Positions 1 through 6,878 of a DNA stretch of 64,000 nucleotides are shown here, one piece after another (within the stretch, counting starts at the first letter, position 1; each line of letters starts with the position of its first letter). Under the pieces are notes generated by a model, which worked only from the letters and a program-made list of their open reading frames with translations, was not told the DNA's origin and searched no databases. The position numbers were made by a program, and so were the translations under genes. The stretch lies in NCBI RefSeq assembly GCF_030348945.1, contig NZ_JAUCEN010000002.1, positions 5,332,001-5,396,000 on the forward strand. The letters are read 5' to 3'. The stretch comes from Peribacillus sp. ACCC06369 (lineage in GTDB: Bacteria; Bacillota; Bacilli; Bacillales; DSM-1321).

Positions 1-2
1 TC

Positions 3-1295
3 TTAAGGGATGCATACTTACCTTTATTCGAGCAGGAAAAAGCACTGAATGAAGTAACAGAGAAAATGGGGACGGCCACTCCAGAAGAACTTGAAGAACT
101 CTTGGAACAAATGGGTGAGATTCAGGACAAGCTGGAAGCCGGCGGTTTTTACAATCTGGATATTAAAATTGAAGAAGCGGCACGCGGTTTAGGGTTGGAT
201 GCAATCGGTTTGGACCGTGATGTCTCTGCCCTAAGCGGTGGACAACGGACAAAGGTTTTACTAGCAAAGTTACTTTTGGAACAGCCTGAAGTGCTGCTCC
301 TTGATGAACCGACGAACTACTTGGATGTAGAGCATATCCGCTGGCTGAGCAGCTACTTAAAGGAATATCCTAATGCATTCTTATTAATTTCGCATGACAC
401 TGAGTTCATGAACGGCGTCGTCGACGTCATTTTCCATCTTGAATTTTCAAAACTGACCCGTTACACGGCAACTTATGAAAAATTCCTTGAGCTGGCTGAA
501 TTGAATAAAAACCAACATATTAACGCATATGAAAAACAGCGCGAATTCATTAAAAAGCAGGAAGACTTCATTGCAAAAAATAAAGCCCGCTACTCAACGA
601 CCGGTCGGGCAAAGAGCCGTCAAAAGCAATTGAACCGGATGGAACGCATCGATCGTCCAGAAACTGCAATGAAACCTACCTTTGATTTTAAAGAATCACG
701 TGCGAGCAGCCGTTATGTATTTGAAGGTGAAGATTTGGAAATCGGATATGACCGCCCATTACTTCCGAAGTTGTCCATGACCATCGAACGGGGAGAAAAA
801 ATTGCCGTGGTCGGCTGTAATGGAGTTGGTAAATCCACTCTTTTAAAAACGATATTAGGTAAAATTGATCCTCTAGGCGGCAAAAGATCACTTGGCGATT
901 TCCTTTTTTCTTCTTATTTTGAACAGGAAGTGAAAGCAGGCAATACGACGCCGATAGATGAAGTATGGAATGCATTTCCACATCTGGACCAACCGCAGGT
1001 ACGTGCCATTCTTGCCCGTGTCGGTTTGAAAAACGAGCACATTACACGTCCGATGAGCCATTTAAGCGGTGGTGAACAATCTAAAGTACGCCTGTGCAAA
1101 CTTATGCTTACCGAAAGCAATTGGCTGTTATTCGATGAGCCGACAAACCATTTGGATGTCGTTGCAAAAGAAGAACTGAAACGTGCATTGAAAGAGTATA
1201 AAGGAACGATTGTCCTCGTATGCCATGAACCTGATTTCTATGAAGATTGGGTTACCAAAGTATGGGATGTAGAAGAATGGTCTGCCCAAAATTAA
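3..1295 (+). CDS. ABC-F family ATPase, 5'-truncated by the window edge
   Basis: This is the C-terminal part of a soluble two-domain ABC-F protein; the reading frame is open from base 3, so the start lies upstream. The visible part has the signature (LSGGQ) and Walker B (LLLDEPTNYLD) of the first ATPase domain, then a Lys/Arg-rich linker with the ring of RYSTTGRAKSRQKQL, then the second domain with Walker A (GCNGVGKST), signature LSGGEQSK and Walker B FDEPTNHLD. There are no membrane segments. ABC-F proteins act on the ribosome, either in translation-factor roles or in antibiotic resistance. The sequence resembles the housekeeping YfmM type more than known resistance proteins, but this assignment is from memory. 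A terminator follows directly. Confidence 0.9.
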   Translation, partial: LRDAYLPLFEQEKALNEVTEKMGTATPEELEELLEQMGEIQDKLEAGGFYNLDIKIEEAARGLGLDAIGLDRDVSALSGGQRTKVLLAKLLLEQPEVLLLDEPTNYLDVEHIRWLSSYLKEYPNAFLLISHDTEFMNGVVDVIFHLEFSKLTRYTATYEKFLELAELNKNQHINAYEKQREFIKKQEDFIAKNKARYSTTGRAKSRQKQLNRMERIDRPETAMKPTFDFKESRASSRYVFEGEDLEIGYDRPLLPKLSMTIERGEKIAVVGCNGVGKSTLLKTILGKIDPLGGKRSLGDFLFSSYFEQEVKAGNTTPIDEVWNAFPHLDQPQVRAILARVGLKNEHITRPMSHLSGGEQSKVRLCKLMLTESNWLLFDEPTNHLDVVAKEELKRALKEYKGTIVLVCHEPDFYEDWVTKVWDVEEWSAQN

Positions 1296-1303
1296 TTTTT
1301 TTA

Positions 1304-1335
1304 GGGGATGTCGCAGAACGCGGCATCCCCTTTAT
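1304..1335 (+). terminator. Rho-independent terminator after the ABC-F gene
   Basis: A ten-base-pair stem (ggggatgtcg / cggcatcccc, one G-U pair) is followed by a short T-rich tail, nine bases after the stop codon. Confidence 0.8.
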
Positions 1336-1445
1336 TATGAAATAAATAAAAAGCTAGATCATACTTTTAATTGTTCGGACAGGTCTCATCCCGAACCATG
1401 ATTTAAAAAGATGGTCATTTACTGTTTTATCTGTAATCCCCATTG

Positions 1446-1625
1446 GATTGAGGAAATTTGCGACACTCCTGCCGAATAACTGGCTAGACGAGACACCAAA
1501 GAGCTTCGACGAGGTGACTTGGCAGACAGTCGCGGAAGGGAGCGGAGTCTGAAAACAACTGGAACGTTTATTAAAGAAAAAAACTGCAGGCAAACTCGCT
1601 TTTTTCGAATTTGTCTACAGTCTGA
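1446..1625 (+). repeat. Interspersed repeat, copy A
   Basis: This segment is closely related to the reverse complement of 36024-36198. Shared blocks are GAAATTTGCGACACTCCTGC, CGAATAACTGGCTAG, TTGGCAGACAGTCG, GGGAGCGGA, CTGGAAC and, at the end, CTACAGTCTGA. The CACTCCTGC...CGGAA.GGGAGCGGA plan matches a dispersed non-coding repeat known from many Bacillaceae genomes. This copy has diverged more in the middle than copy B. The rest of 1336-1742 shows no gene that I can support. Confidence 0.75.
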
Positions 1626-1742
1626 AAGTCAATTCTACATTTTTTTCTATATATTGATTTTTCCCTCTGTTATTTCACTGGACCGTTTTCATTTTGAATG
1701 AAACTGTGAAAAACTGTGCTATTAGATAATCAGAAAGATGTT

Positions 1743-3149
1743 CTATGTACGGTTATATTGGTAGTTACTCACCTTTTGTTTTTTGGGTTTTCCTCTATAC
1801 CTTAGGAGGTAAAGGATCAGTGTCAATGTAACGGCTATAGACAATTGAATTATAAAGATTGTTTTAATAATAAATAACGATTCAATAAAGATGCCAATAA
1901 CCATATACGAAACGATCATCAAGGCTTTTATCTTCTTTTGAATTTCATACTTATAAAAGCAATCTAAAATTAAGCTTAACATAAGAAAACAGTAGAATGC
2001 CTTATAACCATCAAGTATCAATAATAAGGGAAGACCCTCTACGAATACTTTTAATAGAAGAAGAATGGTGAACGTTACAAATAGAAAAAAACTGTTCGTA
2101 ATGTCTACAGCAATTCGTTCCGTTTTTAATGAAACGGGTAATAAATCAAGTCTAAGCTTTTGATGTAATTTGTATTCAATTTTGATATTGGTTAAATTTA
2201 GGAAATTGACGAAGAAAGCAATATAAATGGTATCCACGAAAAAGTTAGTATGTATATCTTCCATTTTCATAAAAGGCAAATACATACTAAGTATATTAAA
2301 AACGATAACCGTAATATTTATCGTAATGAGTTTACTAATATAGTTAACATCTCTCAGTAGCCTGAAGAAATTGTACTTTATTAGACCATTTATAACTTTA
2401 TTCCGTATGAGGATATTCACTATCCTTGTAGATATCCGGTTCGTGACGTGATTGAATTTCTGAGAATCTAGATTGGCACCTTTTTCTTTTATTAATCCAC
2501 CAACAATGATTGGATAAGTGATAAACGTTATGACTAAAAACATGCAGAGAATAAGCAAAATGGTTGTTATCGTGAAATCCAATTTGGATAATAAAGGCGA
2601 AAGCTTACTTGAATTAATATATAAGATTAAAACGATGAGAAGGGTAATGGCTGGAAAATACGGGAATCGAACCTGATACTTCTTAAACCAAAGGATGAAA
2701 AACTCAGAATATGTCCGAAGAAACTTCAATGAGAAAACAAAGAATAATAGCAATAGGATATTTAACGTTGGTGCCCCGTAAAATAAAAGAAAAGAAATCA
2801 CGATTGTAAGCTCTAGAACAATTTCTGCTGTTAGGTTCGATTTAATCAAATGATAAAAAAAGAGTTGGTTGGGCTTAATCGGAATGGTTTTGGAAAAGCT
2901 TATGATATAAGTGGTGCTTTCATATAACGCCATAAACACGAAAAGCAATAACAACTCGATTACAGTGAGCACAATAATATAATAGTGGATTACCGTACTC
3001 GTATGTACATCAAAAAAAGACAAAAGGATAAAGAGCAAAGAAACCCAAAAAAGAGCTGTGAATATTAATTTTACAGCTTTTTGCTTTTGGTTTAGACTCT
3101 TTTCTTCGGTATAGATATTGTATAGCTTGCTGTATGAATGAAAATTCAT
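1743..3149 (-). CDS. Multi-span ABC transporter permease beside a bacteriocin-like gene
   Basis: The 468-residue product has about twelve hydrophobic segments and no recognisable soluble domain, as in ABC-2-like exporters. Its start codon overlaps the end of the ATPase gene (ATGA type), so the two are translated together and almost certainly form one transporter. Further upstream in the same direction lies the 70-aa bacteriocin-like gene. The unit could export the peptide or protect the producer against it; leaderless bacteriocin loci commonly carry such dedicated transporters. The gene is AT-rich compared with the housekeeping genes in the window. I cannot name a precise family. Confidence 0.8.
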   Translation of the reverse strand: MNFHSYSKLYNIYTEEKSLNQKQKAVKLIFTALFWVSLLFILLSFFDVHTSTVIHYYIIVLTVIELLLLFVFMALYESTTYIISFSKTIPIKPNQLFFYHLIKSNLTAEIVLELTIVISFLLFYGAPTLNILLLLFFVFSLKFLRTYSEFFILWFKKYQVRFPYFPAITLLIVLILYINSSKLSPLLSKLDFTITTILLILCMFLVITFITYPIIVGGLIKEKGANLDSQKFNHVTNRISTRIVNILIRNKVINGLIKYNFFRLLRDVNYISKLITINITVIVFNILSMYLPFMKMEDIHTNFFVDTIYIAFFVNFLNLTNIKIEYKLHQKLRLDLLPVSLKTERIAVDITNSFFLFVTFTILLLLKVFVEGLPLLLILDGYKAFYCFLMLSLILDCFYKYEIQKKIKALMIVSYMVIGIFIESLFIIKTIFIIQLSIAVTLTLILYLLRYRGKPKKQKVSNYQYNRT

Positions 3150-3841
3150 TCTACTACCCTCTCTGTCATTTCTTCATTTTTTTGACTATGAAGCTTTCCA
3201 TTTTCCAATCGGTATATATAGTCTGAAATATCCCATGTATGGTCCATGATATGACTCGTGAATAAAGTAGCTTCTCCATTTGCTTTTCGTTTTAGGAAAT
3301 ATGCTTTCACCCAGTTAACAGCCTCATGGTCCAAGCCCTCGAAAATTTCGTCACAAACCAATACCTTAGGATCATAAAGAATGCTACCGATCAATTGGAT
3401 TTTTTTCTTTGTTCCGAAAGATAAAGAACTAAATGTGGAATCTAATTGATTTATTACATTCAATTCCTCTGCATAGGATGTATATTTAGCAACAACTGAT
3501 TCTTCTGGAAGGTTGTATATAGAAATTATAAGTTCAAAGAACTCTCTTCCGGTGACCTTCTCCAAATGCAGTTGATTATCTACCGAAACGAACGATGTAA
3601 CTGTTCTCAGGAAGTTATGATTATTATGATTTTCATTCAAAATATTAATTTCACCTGAATCATAATCCATAAAGTTCAATAAGCAGTTTAAGAAAACACT
3701 TTTCCCAATTCCGTTACTTCCTACTATCGCTACTACTGAATCACGTTCAATAGTTAAATTTAAATTGTCTAATACTTTCTTGGAACCAAAACTCTTATTT
3801 AGATGATGGACCTCTATACTATTAATCGCAATCACATCCAA
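3146..3841 (-). CDS. ABC transporter ATP-binding protein
   Basis: A 231-aa ATPase with Walker A GSNGIGKS (around residues 37-44), a signature region LSFGTKKK in place of LSGGQ, Walker B VLVCDEIFEGLD and a downstream switch histidine (TSHIMDH). The signature resembles that of YhcH/BcrA-type exporter ATPases, which often read SFGMKKK. It overlaps the permease gene by four bases and follows the 70-aa peptide gene by about 96 bases, so it probably energises export of that peptide or immunity to it. The gap to the peptide gene contains one arm of an inverted repeat (3885-3899) but no clear terminator. Confidence 0.88.
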   Translation of the reverse strand: MDVIAINSIEVHHLNKSFGSKKVLDNLNLTIERDSVVAIVGSNGIGKSVFLNCLLNFMDYDSGEINILNENHNNHNFLRTVTSFVSVDNQLHLEKVTGREFFELIISIYNLPEESVVAKYTSYAEELNVINQLDSTFSSLSFGTKKKIQLIGSILYDPKVLVCDEIFEGLDHEAVNWVKAYFLKRKANGEATLFTSHIMDHTWDISDYIYRLENGKLHSQKNEEMTERVVE

Positions 3842-3884
3842 TTAACTCTTAGTATTTATATCGTACCAGAAAATGACAGATAAA

Positions 3885-4199
3885 GTAATGACATTAGGAT
3901 AAGTATTAGGTTTTGTTGCTTAAGTTAAATTAATAAATTAATCTATTAGTCCAGCAGCTTTTAATGCATCATAAATTGCATATAGTGCACTTGCATTTGA
4001 TGCTAACCATTTAGTGAAAGCCCAGTATCCAGCTTCCCATGCAGCCTTTGCTGCATTGTATACTGATGCTGCGCCAGCTTTGATTGCGGCCCATGCCTTT
4101 GATCCGTATTTTGAGATTGCGTTATAAATTTTAATAGCGATACTTAACATTTTTAATCATCCACCTTTTGGTTTTTTTATAATTTCCTAATGTCATTAC
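3885..4199. repeat. 15-bp perfect inverted repeat flanking the bacteriocin-like gene
   Basis: GTAATGACATTAGGA at 3885-3899 is the exact reverse complement of 4185-4199. The arms bracket the 70-aa gene: one lies 35 bases upstream of its start, the other between its stop and the ABC ATPase gene. They could be operator copies or edges of a cassette. Confidence 0.6.
3938..4150 (-). CDS. Bacteriocin-like 70-aa Ala/Trp/Tyr/Lys-rich peptide
   Basis: The 70-residue product has no signal sequence or double-glycine leader. It is rich in Ala, Trp, Tyr and Lys in a spacing that suggests amphipathic helices. The segment KYGSKAW resembles the KYGSKA stretch of lacticin Q and related aureocin A53-type leaderless bacteriocins, although those are about 50 residues long. 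It has a good ribosome binding site (AAAAGGTGG, about eight bases before the ATG) and is followed on the same strand by an ABC ATPase and permease. The neighbourhood (Agr quorum sensing, ABC pairs, AbrB) supports an antimicrobial or signalling role. Function is inference; it could also be a toxin or a circular-peptide precursor. Confidence 0.65.
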   Translation of the reverse strand: MLSIAIKIYNAISKYGSKAWAAIKAGAASVYNAAKAAWEAGYWAFTKWLASNASALYAIYDALKAAGLID

Positions 4200-4487
4200 G
4201 ATATCTTGCTTTAATAATACAAAAGAAAAAAAGAAAAAAAAGGTAAAAAAGGCAATGTTTCGGAAACCCGAAGACCCTTTGTCACAGATGGTTTCGTCTT
4301 TCCGCAGATCCTTTTACATTCATAGAATTTCCATGTAAATTATGGTAAAATTTCCTTTCATGGATTAGTAATTCAGTTTCTCCTGGATGGAGATGAGAGG
4401 CTTTCATTTATTTAACGCTATAAATTAAGAGCATAAAATCCATGTTATACATAATCAGCTTTTAAACTTAGAAAAGGAGTTTTTATA

Positions 4488-4682
4488 GTGAAGAAACTGA
4501 CCGTATTTTTCGAAATTATCTTTGTATTAAGTTTCGTTGGTTTAACGCTCCGGTTTTTTGGAGTTGAAAAGGCAGAAGAATGGGGCATCATCTTTTACAT
4601 AACGGGTGGATCTAGTTTCTTAATCAGTTACTTGCTTCGACAATCAACAAAGAAAAAAGATACCGTAAGTAGTGATAAATAA
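4488..4682 (+). CDS. Small two-span membrane protein, possible immunity protein
   Basis: A 64-aa protein with two hydrophobic segments (about residues 5-24 and 33-51) and a charged, Lys-rich C-terminus. It starts with GTG, supported by AAAAGGAG eight bases upstream. It is transcribed away from the bacteriocin-like gene. Small basic membrane proteins beside bacteriocin genes are often immunity proteins, but it is equally like many uncharacterised small Bacillus membrane proteins, so this role is only a suggestion. Confidence 0.6.
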   Translation: MKKLTVFFEIIFVLSFVGLTLRFFGVEKAEEWGIIFYITGGSSFLISYLLRQSTKKKDTVSSDK

Positions 4683-4857
4683 AGGTGCTTAATTCCATTC
4701 CCACTTCATGAAAAGGCGTACTCCATCCGGAGCAGCGCTTTTTATTTTGTTTATATTTGTTATTTAACAGGATAGAAAAGGATAAATGGGATCACTTCCT
4801 GCGGTTCATCGTACGGCTCCTCCATACTTATCTCCTTTTTTGGGATCCCACTATTAA

Positions 4858-4992
4858 TTCCTGGCAGGGAGCACAGAATTCCCCTTACTAGGGGCTACAC
4901 AGGCAGTTAAATTGGGTGTTACCTTTGGAGACGAGTCTATCAACTCCTTATCCTCCCTTTGGTCCGGTACAGTTGACAGACGCCAAATATAG
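4858..4992 (+). pseudogene. Possible gene remnant (44 open codons)
   Basis: An open stretch without a start codon or ribosome binding site reads like ordinary protein (segments FLAGSTEFPLLGATQ and VKLGVTFGDES, ending WSGTVDRRQI). It is more G+C-rich than its surroundings. I do not recognise the family. The rest of 4683-4988 shows nothing else I can support. Confidence 0.3.
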
Positions 4993-5036
4993 GTAAAGGG
5001 TTCTTATCTAAAATTAGATAAGAACCCTTTACCTAT
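4989..5036. terminator. Strong bidirectional hairpin terminator
   Basis: A perfect 22-bp inverted repeat (4989-5010 with 5015-5036, loop AAAT) lies between the convergent units at 4488-4682 and 5033-5110. Its outer bases overlap the stop codon of the 25-aa microprotein. The stem is unusually long for a terminator. Confidence 0.7.
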
Positions 5037-5110
5037 TTCATTCCTATCCATATGATCAATAGAATTAACGCAATACTAACCCAAATTATTACTTGACCGT
5101 TTTTTTTCAA
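5033..5110 (-). CDS. 25-aa single-span membrane microprotein
   Basis: TTG start, followed by KKNGQ, a strongly hydrophobic span (VIIWVSIALILLIIWIG) and a final MK. AAGGTG six bases upstream is a good ribosome binding site, and a strong hairpin overlaps the stop. Its upstream neighbour, the ORF at 5112-5252, ends one base before this start, so the two could be coupled. It is too short for routine gene calling. The function is unknown; type I toxin-like peptides and regulatory micropeptides share this plan. Confidence 0.5.
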   Translation of the reverse strand: MKKNGQVIIWVSIALILLIIWIGMK

Positions 5111-5111
5111 A

Positions 5112-5252
5112 TTAACACCTTCTTTTAACAAGCTGATACCACTTACTTGGTTTATCCACATCCATTATCTTGTTTGATAATGTAAAACTCTGCAGAGCTT
5201 CTTTGTCGTGGAACGTGTCGGCAAAAGTTTGACTTGTTACTTGGCCAATCAT
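5112..5252 (-). CDS. Uncertain 46-aa ORF or gene remnant before the microprotein
   Basis: Begins MIGQVTSQTFADTF and ends KPSKWYQLVKRRC, with composition typical of real protein. No convincing ribosome binding site precedes the ATG. Its stop lies one base from the TTG start of the 25-aa microprotein. It may be the end of a decayed gene or a real small gene coupled to its neighbour. Confidence 0.3.
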   Translation of the reverse strand: MIGQVTSQTFADTFHDKEALQSFTLSNKIMDVDKPSKWYQLVKRRC

Positions 5253-5356
5253 CTCAAATTCTCACACAGCACTCGCTATTACTGTAGTTCTTGGCGGTTC
5301 TGGTTATTTAGGTACATATATCTTATGTTATTGAAGATGATTTAAAAAACGTAAAA

Positions 5357-5386
5357 TGCCAAAGAAAGGTCATCCCTTCTTTGGCA
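5357..5386 (-). terminator. Terminator at the end of the agr-type operon
   Basis: A hairpin (tgccaaagaaagg / cccttctttggca, one mismatch, loop TCAT) begins 13 bases beyond the agrA-like stop codon. On the minus strand it is followed by TTTTAC. Confidence 0.75.
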
Positions 5387-5398
5387 CTTAATAAAAAA

Positions 5399-6118
5399 TT
5401 AAAAATGTCGTTCGATGAGATTTTTTAATGCCGTAAATTTGTGCCGGCTTAAGTTAATCTTGTGATTGCAGTGATGTAATTTCACATTATATGATTTCAT
5501 ATAATTGTCCGATTCTATGTATTCGATTTGGTCAATCGACACCAAATAGGATTGATGCGTTCGATAAAAATTACACTGATTAAGAATGTCTTCTAACTTA
5601 TTTAAGCCTTCCGAGCATTCCACAGTCTCTGCATCTTTTAGGTGGATAAATGTTTTTCTCCCCTTTTTCTCTATATAGAGAATGTTGGCGGTATCGATTA
5701 AAGAGATTTTCCCATTCGCTTTTACGCCAATTCTTCTTATCTTTTTATGCGTATAACTAAGGCGATCAAGTGTCTGCTTTAGTCTTACGATATTAATTGG
5801 CTTAGTTAAAAAATCTTCTGGGTAATATTTGTAACCCTGCAAAGCGAAGTCTTGATGGGCACTCATGAAAATAATCTTGATTTGGGGATGATTCTCTTTC
5901 AGATAATGGGCAATGTCAAATCCATTGGACACAGGCATATTAATATCTAATAATATTACGTCAATGGTCAGCCCCTGATCGATAGAATTAAACAATTCAC
6001 TCACATCAGTTGTACTTAATATCAAATTCACATTTGGGAATTTAGTTACAAACCCCTTAATCTCGTTAAGGATCGGTTCCTGATCATCAATAACAGCAAG
6101 ACGTATAAATCCCATCAT
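5399..6118 (-). CDS. AgrA-type LytTR response regulator
   Basis: A 239-aa two-domain regulator. Residues 1-120 are a receiver domain with the acidic pair IDD, phospho-acceptor Asp in ILLDINMP, Ser of MSAH and the Lys of LTKP. Residues 135-239 are a LytTR DNA-binding domain (YIEKKGRKTFIHL, FYRTHQSYLVSIDQI). This is the AgrA/ComE/PlnC architecture. It is the last gene of the agrC-agrB-agrD-agrA unit. The ribosome binding site AGGAG overlaps the agrD stop codon; it sits two bases from the first ATG (6118) and five from the second (6115), so the second start is perhaps the real one. It should be phosphorylated by the kinase at 6871-8151. Confidence 0.92.
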   Translation of the reverse strand: MMGFIRLAVIDDQEPILNEIKGFVTKFPNVNLILSTTDVSELFNSIDQGLTIDVILLDINMPVSNGFDIAHYLKENHPQIKIIFMSAHQDFALQGYKYYPEDFLTKPINIVRLKQTLDRLSYTHKKIRRIGVKANGKISLIDTANILYIEKKGRKTFIHLKDAETVECSEGLNKLEDILNQCNFYRTHQSYLVSIDQIEYIESDNYMKSYNVKLHHCNHKINLSRHKFTALKNLIERHF

Positions 6119-6123
6119 GACTC

Positions 6124-6243
6124 CTAGTTTTCTTCATCTGGTAGCTCTGGTTCGTAGGAAAACCAGAAACAACTACTCATCGAGGTGATGGAATTAAAAA
6201 ATAACGATATCATTCCAATAGCAAAAGTTAGAAATTTCAACAT
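6124..6243 (-). CDS. AgrD-type autoinducing peptide precursor (39 aa)
   Basis: Read directly from the sequence between agrB and agrA. The N-terminal half is an amphipathic/hydrophobic leader (MLKFLTFAIGMISLFFNSIT). The middle holds a single Cys in SSCFWFSY, and the end is an acidic, Pro-containing tail EPELPDEEN. This three-part layout is diagnostic of AgrD, in which AgrB removes the tail and closes a thiolactone between the Cys and the new C-terminus. By analogy with Listeria and clostridial AgrD (Cys-aromatic-rich core, then EPK or QPK) the ring is probably CFWFS or CFWFSY, with an exocyclic Ser or Ser-Ser. AAAGGGG lies 11 bases before this ATG; the agrB stop is two bases upstream. Confidence 0.9.
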   Translation of the reverse strand: MLKFLTFAIGMISLFFNSITSMSSCFWFSYEPELPDEEN

Positions 6244-6245
6244 AA

Positions 6246-6878
6246 TCAATGTAACCCCTTTAAGGTAATTTTATATATAAAAGCATCTAAAATTAAGACG
6301 CTTTTCCCCCAAAAATCCGTTAAGGATAGTCCTTGGAAAATTAGAGCAGACCACACACAATACATTATGGTTTGAGGTAGAAAAACGCTCAATCCCGTGC
6401 ATAGGATAAATGTGGTCACAGCCTTCATTTTCTGTTTTAAAATACTTTTTTGTGTGAAAAGGTGCTTTTTTTTATGTAATATTGGTGCTTTTTGAGCAGT
6501 AATCAAAAAACTTATCAGTAATAATAAGATAAATAGAATCTTATAGGATGAAAGAACGTCTGTATATTGTACGCAAATTAATGTCAGAAAAATAATTTGC
6601 AACGTGCTAAGAATAAGACATGAATAATACCCTTTGAAATGGGCACCTCCTGAAAACATTCGAAGGAGAGCCCCTGAAAGCAAGCCCATCATGGTTTCAG
6701 GTAAGATTCCTAAAGGCCAAACAAGTAAACTGACCAAAACGATTTGATTCATCCCCGATATCATCCATTCAAGTCCATAGCGAATTTTATCTTTACTTTT
6801 TACGAGTTGTGGATTCTCAGAGACAACTAGATTTGAGATGTTCGTTGCCAAAAGGTTCGGTAAGAAATGCTTAAACAT
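6246..6878 (-). CDS. AgrB-type membrane endopeptidase processing the autoinducer
   Basis: A 210-aa polytopic membrane protein. The region MFSGGAHFKGYYSCLILS contains the paired His and Cys (H in GGAH, C in YSC) that form the cysteine-protease site of AgrB proteins. The start used is the ATG at 6878, with GGAGGG five bases before it; an ATG twelve bases earlier overlaps that site. The gene overlaps the end of the kinase gene by eight bases, and agrD follows after two bases. It should cut the AgrD tail and catalyse ring closure at the cytoplasmic membrane. Confidence 0.93.
   Translation of the reverse strand: MFKHFLPNLLATNISNLVVSENPQLVKSKDKIRYGLEWMISGMNQIVLVSLLVWPLGILPETMMGLLSGALLRMFSGGAHFKGYYSCLILSTLQIIFLTLICVQYTDVLSSYKILFILLLLISFLITAQKAPILHKKKHLFTQKSILKQKMKAVTTFILCTGLSVFLPQTIMYCVWSALIFQGLSLTDFWGKSVLILDAFIYKITLKGLH

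Noticed and set aside
3938..4150. Circular bacteriocin of the AS-48/uberolysin type
   Set aside because: The size fits, but the strongly Trp/Tyr/Lys-patterned sequence is closer to leaderless types, and no DUF95-type membrane gene accompanies it.
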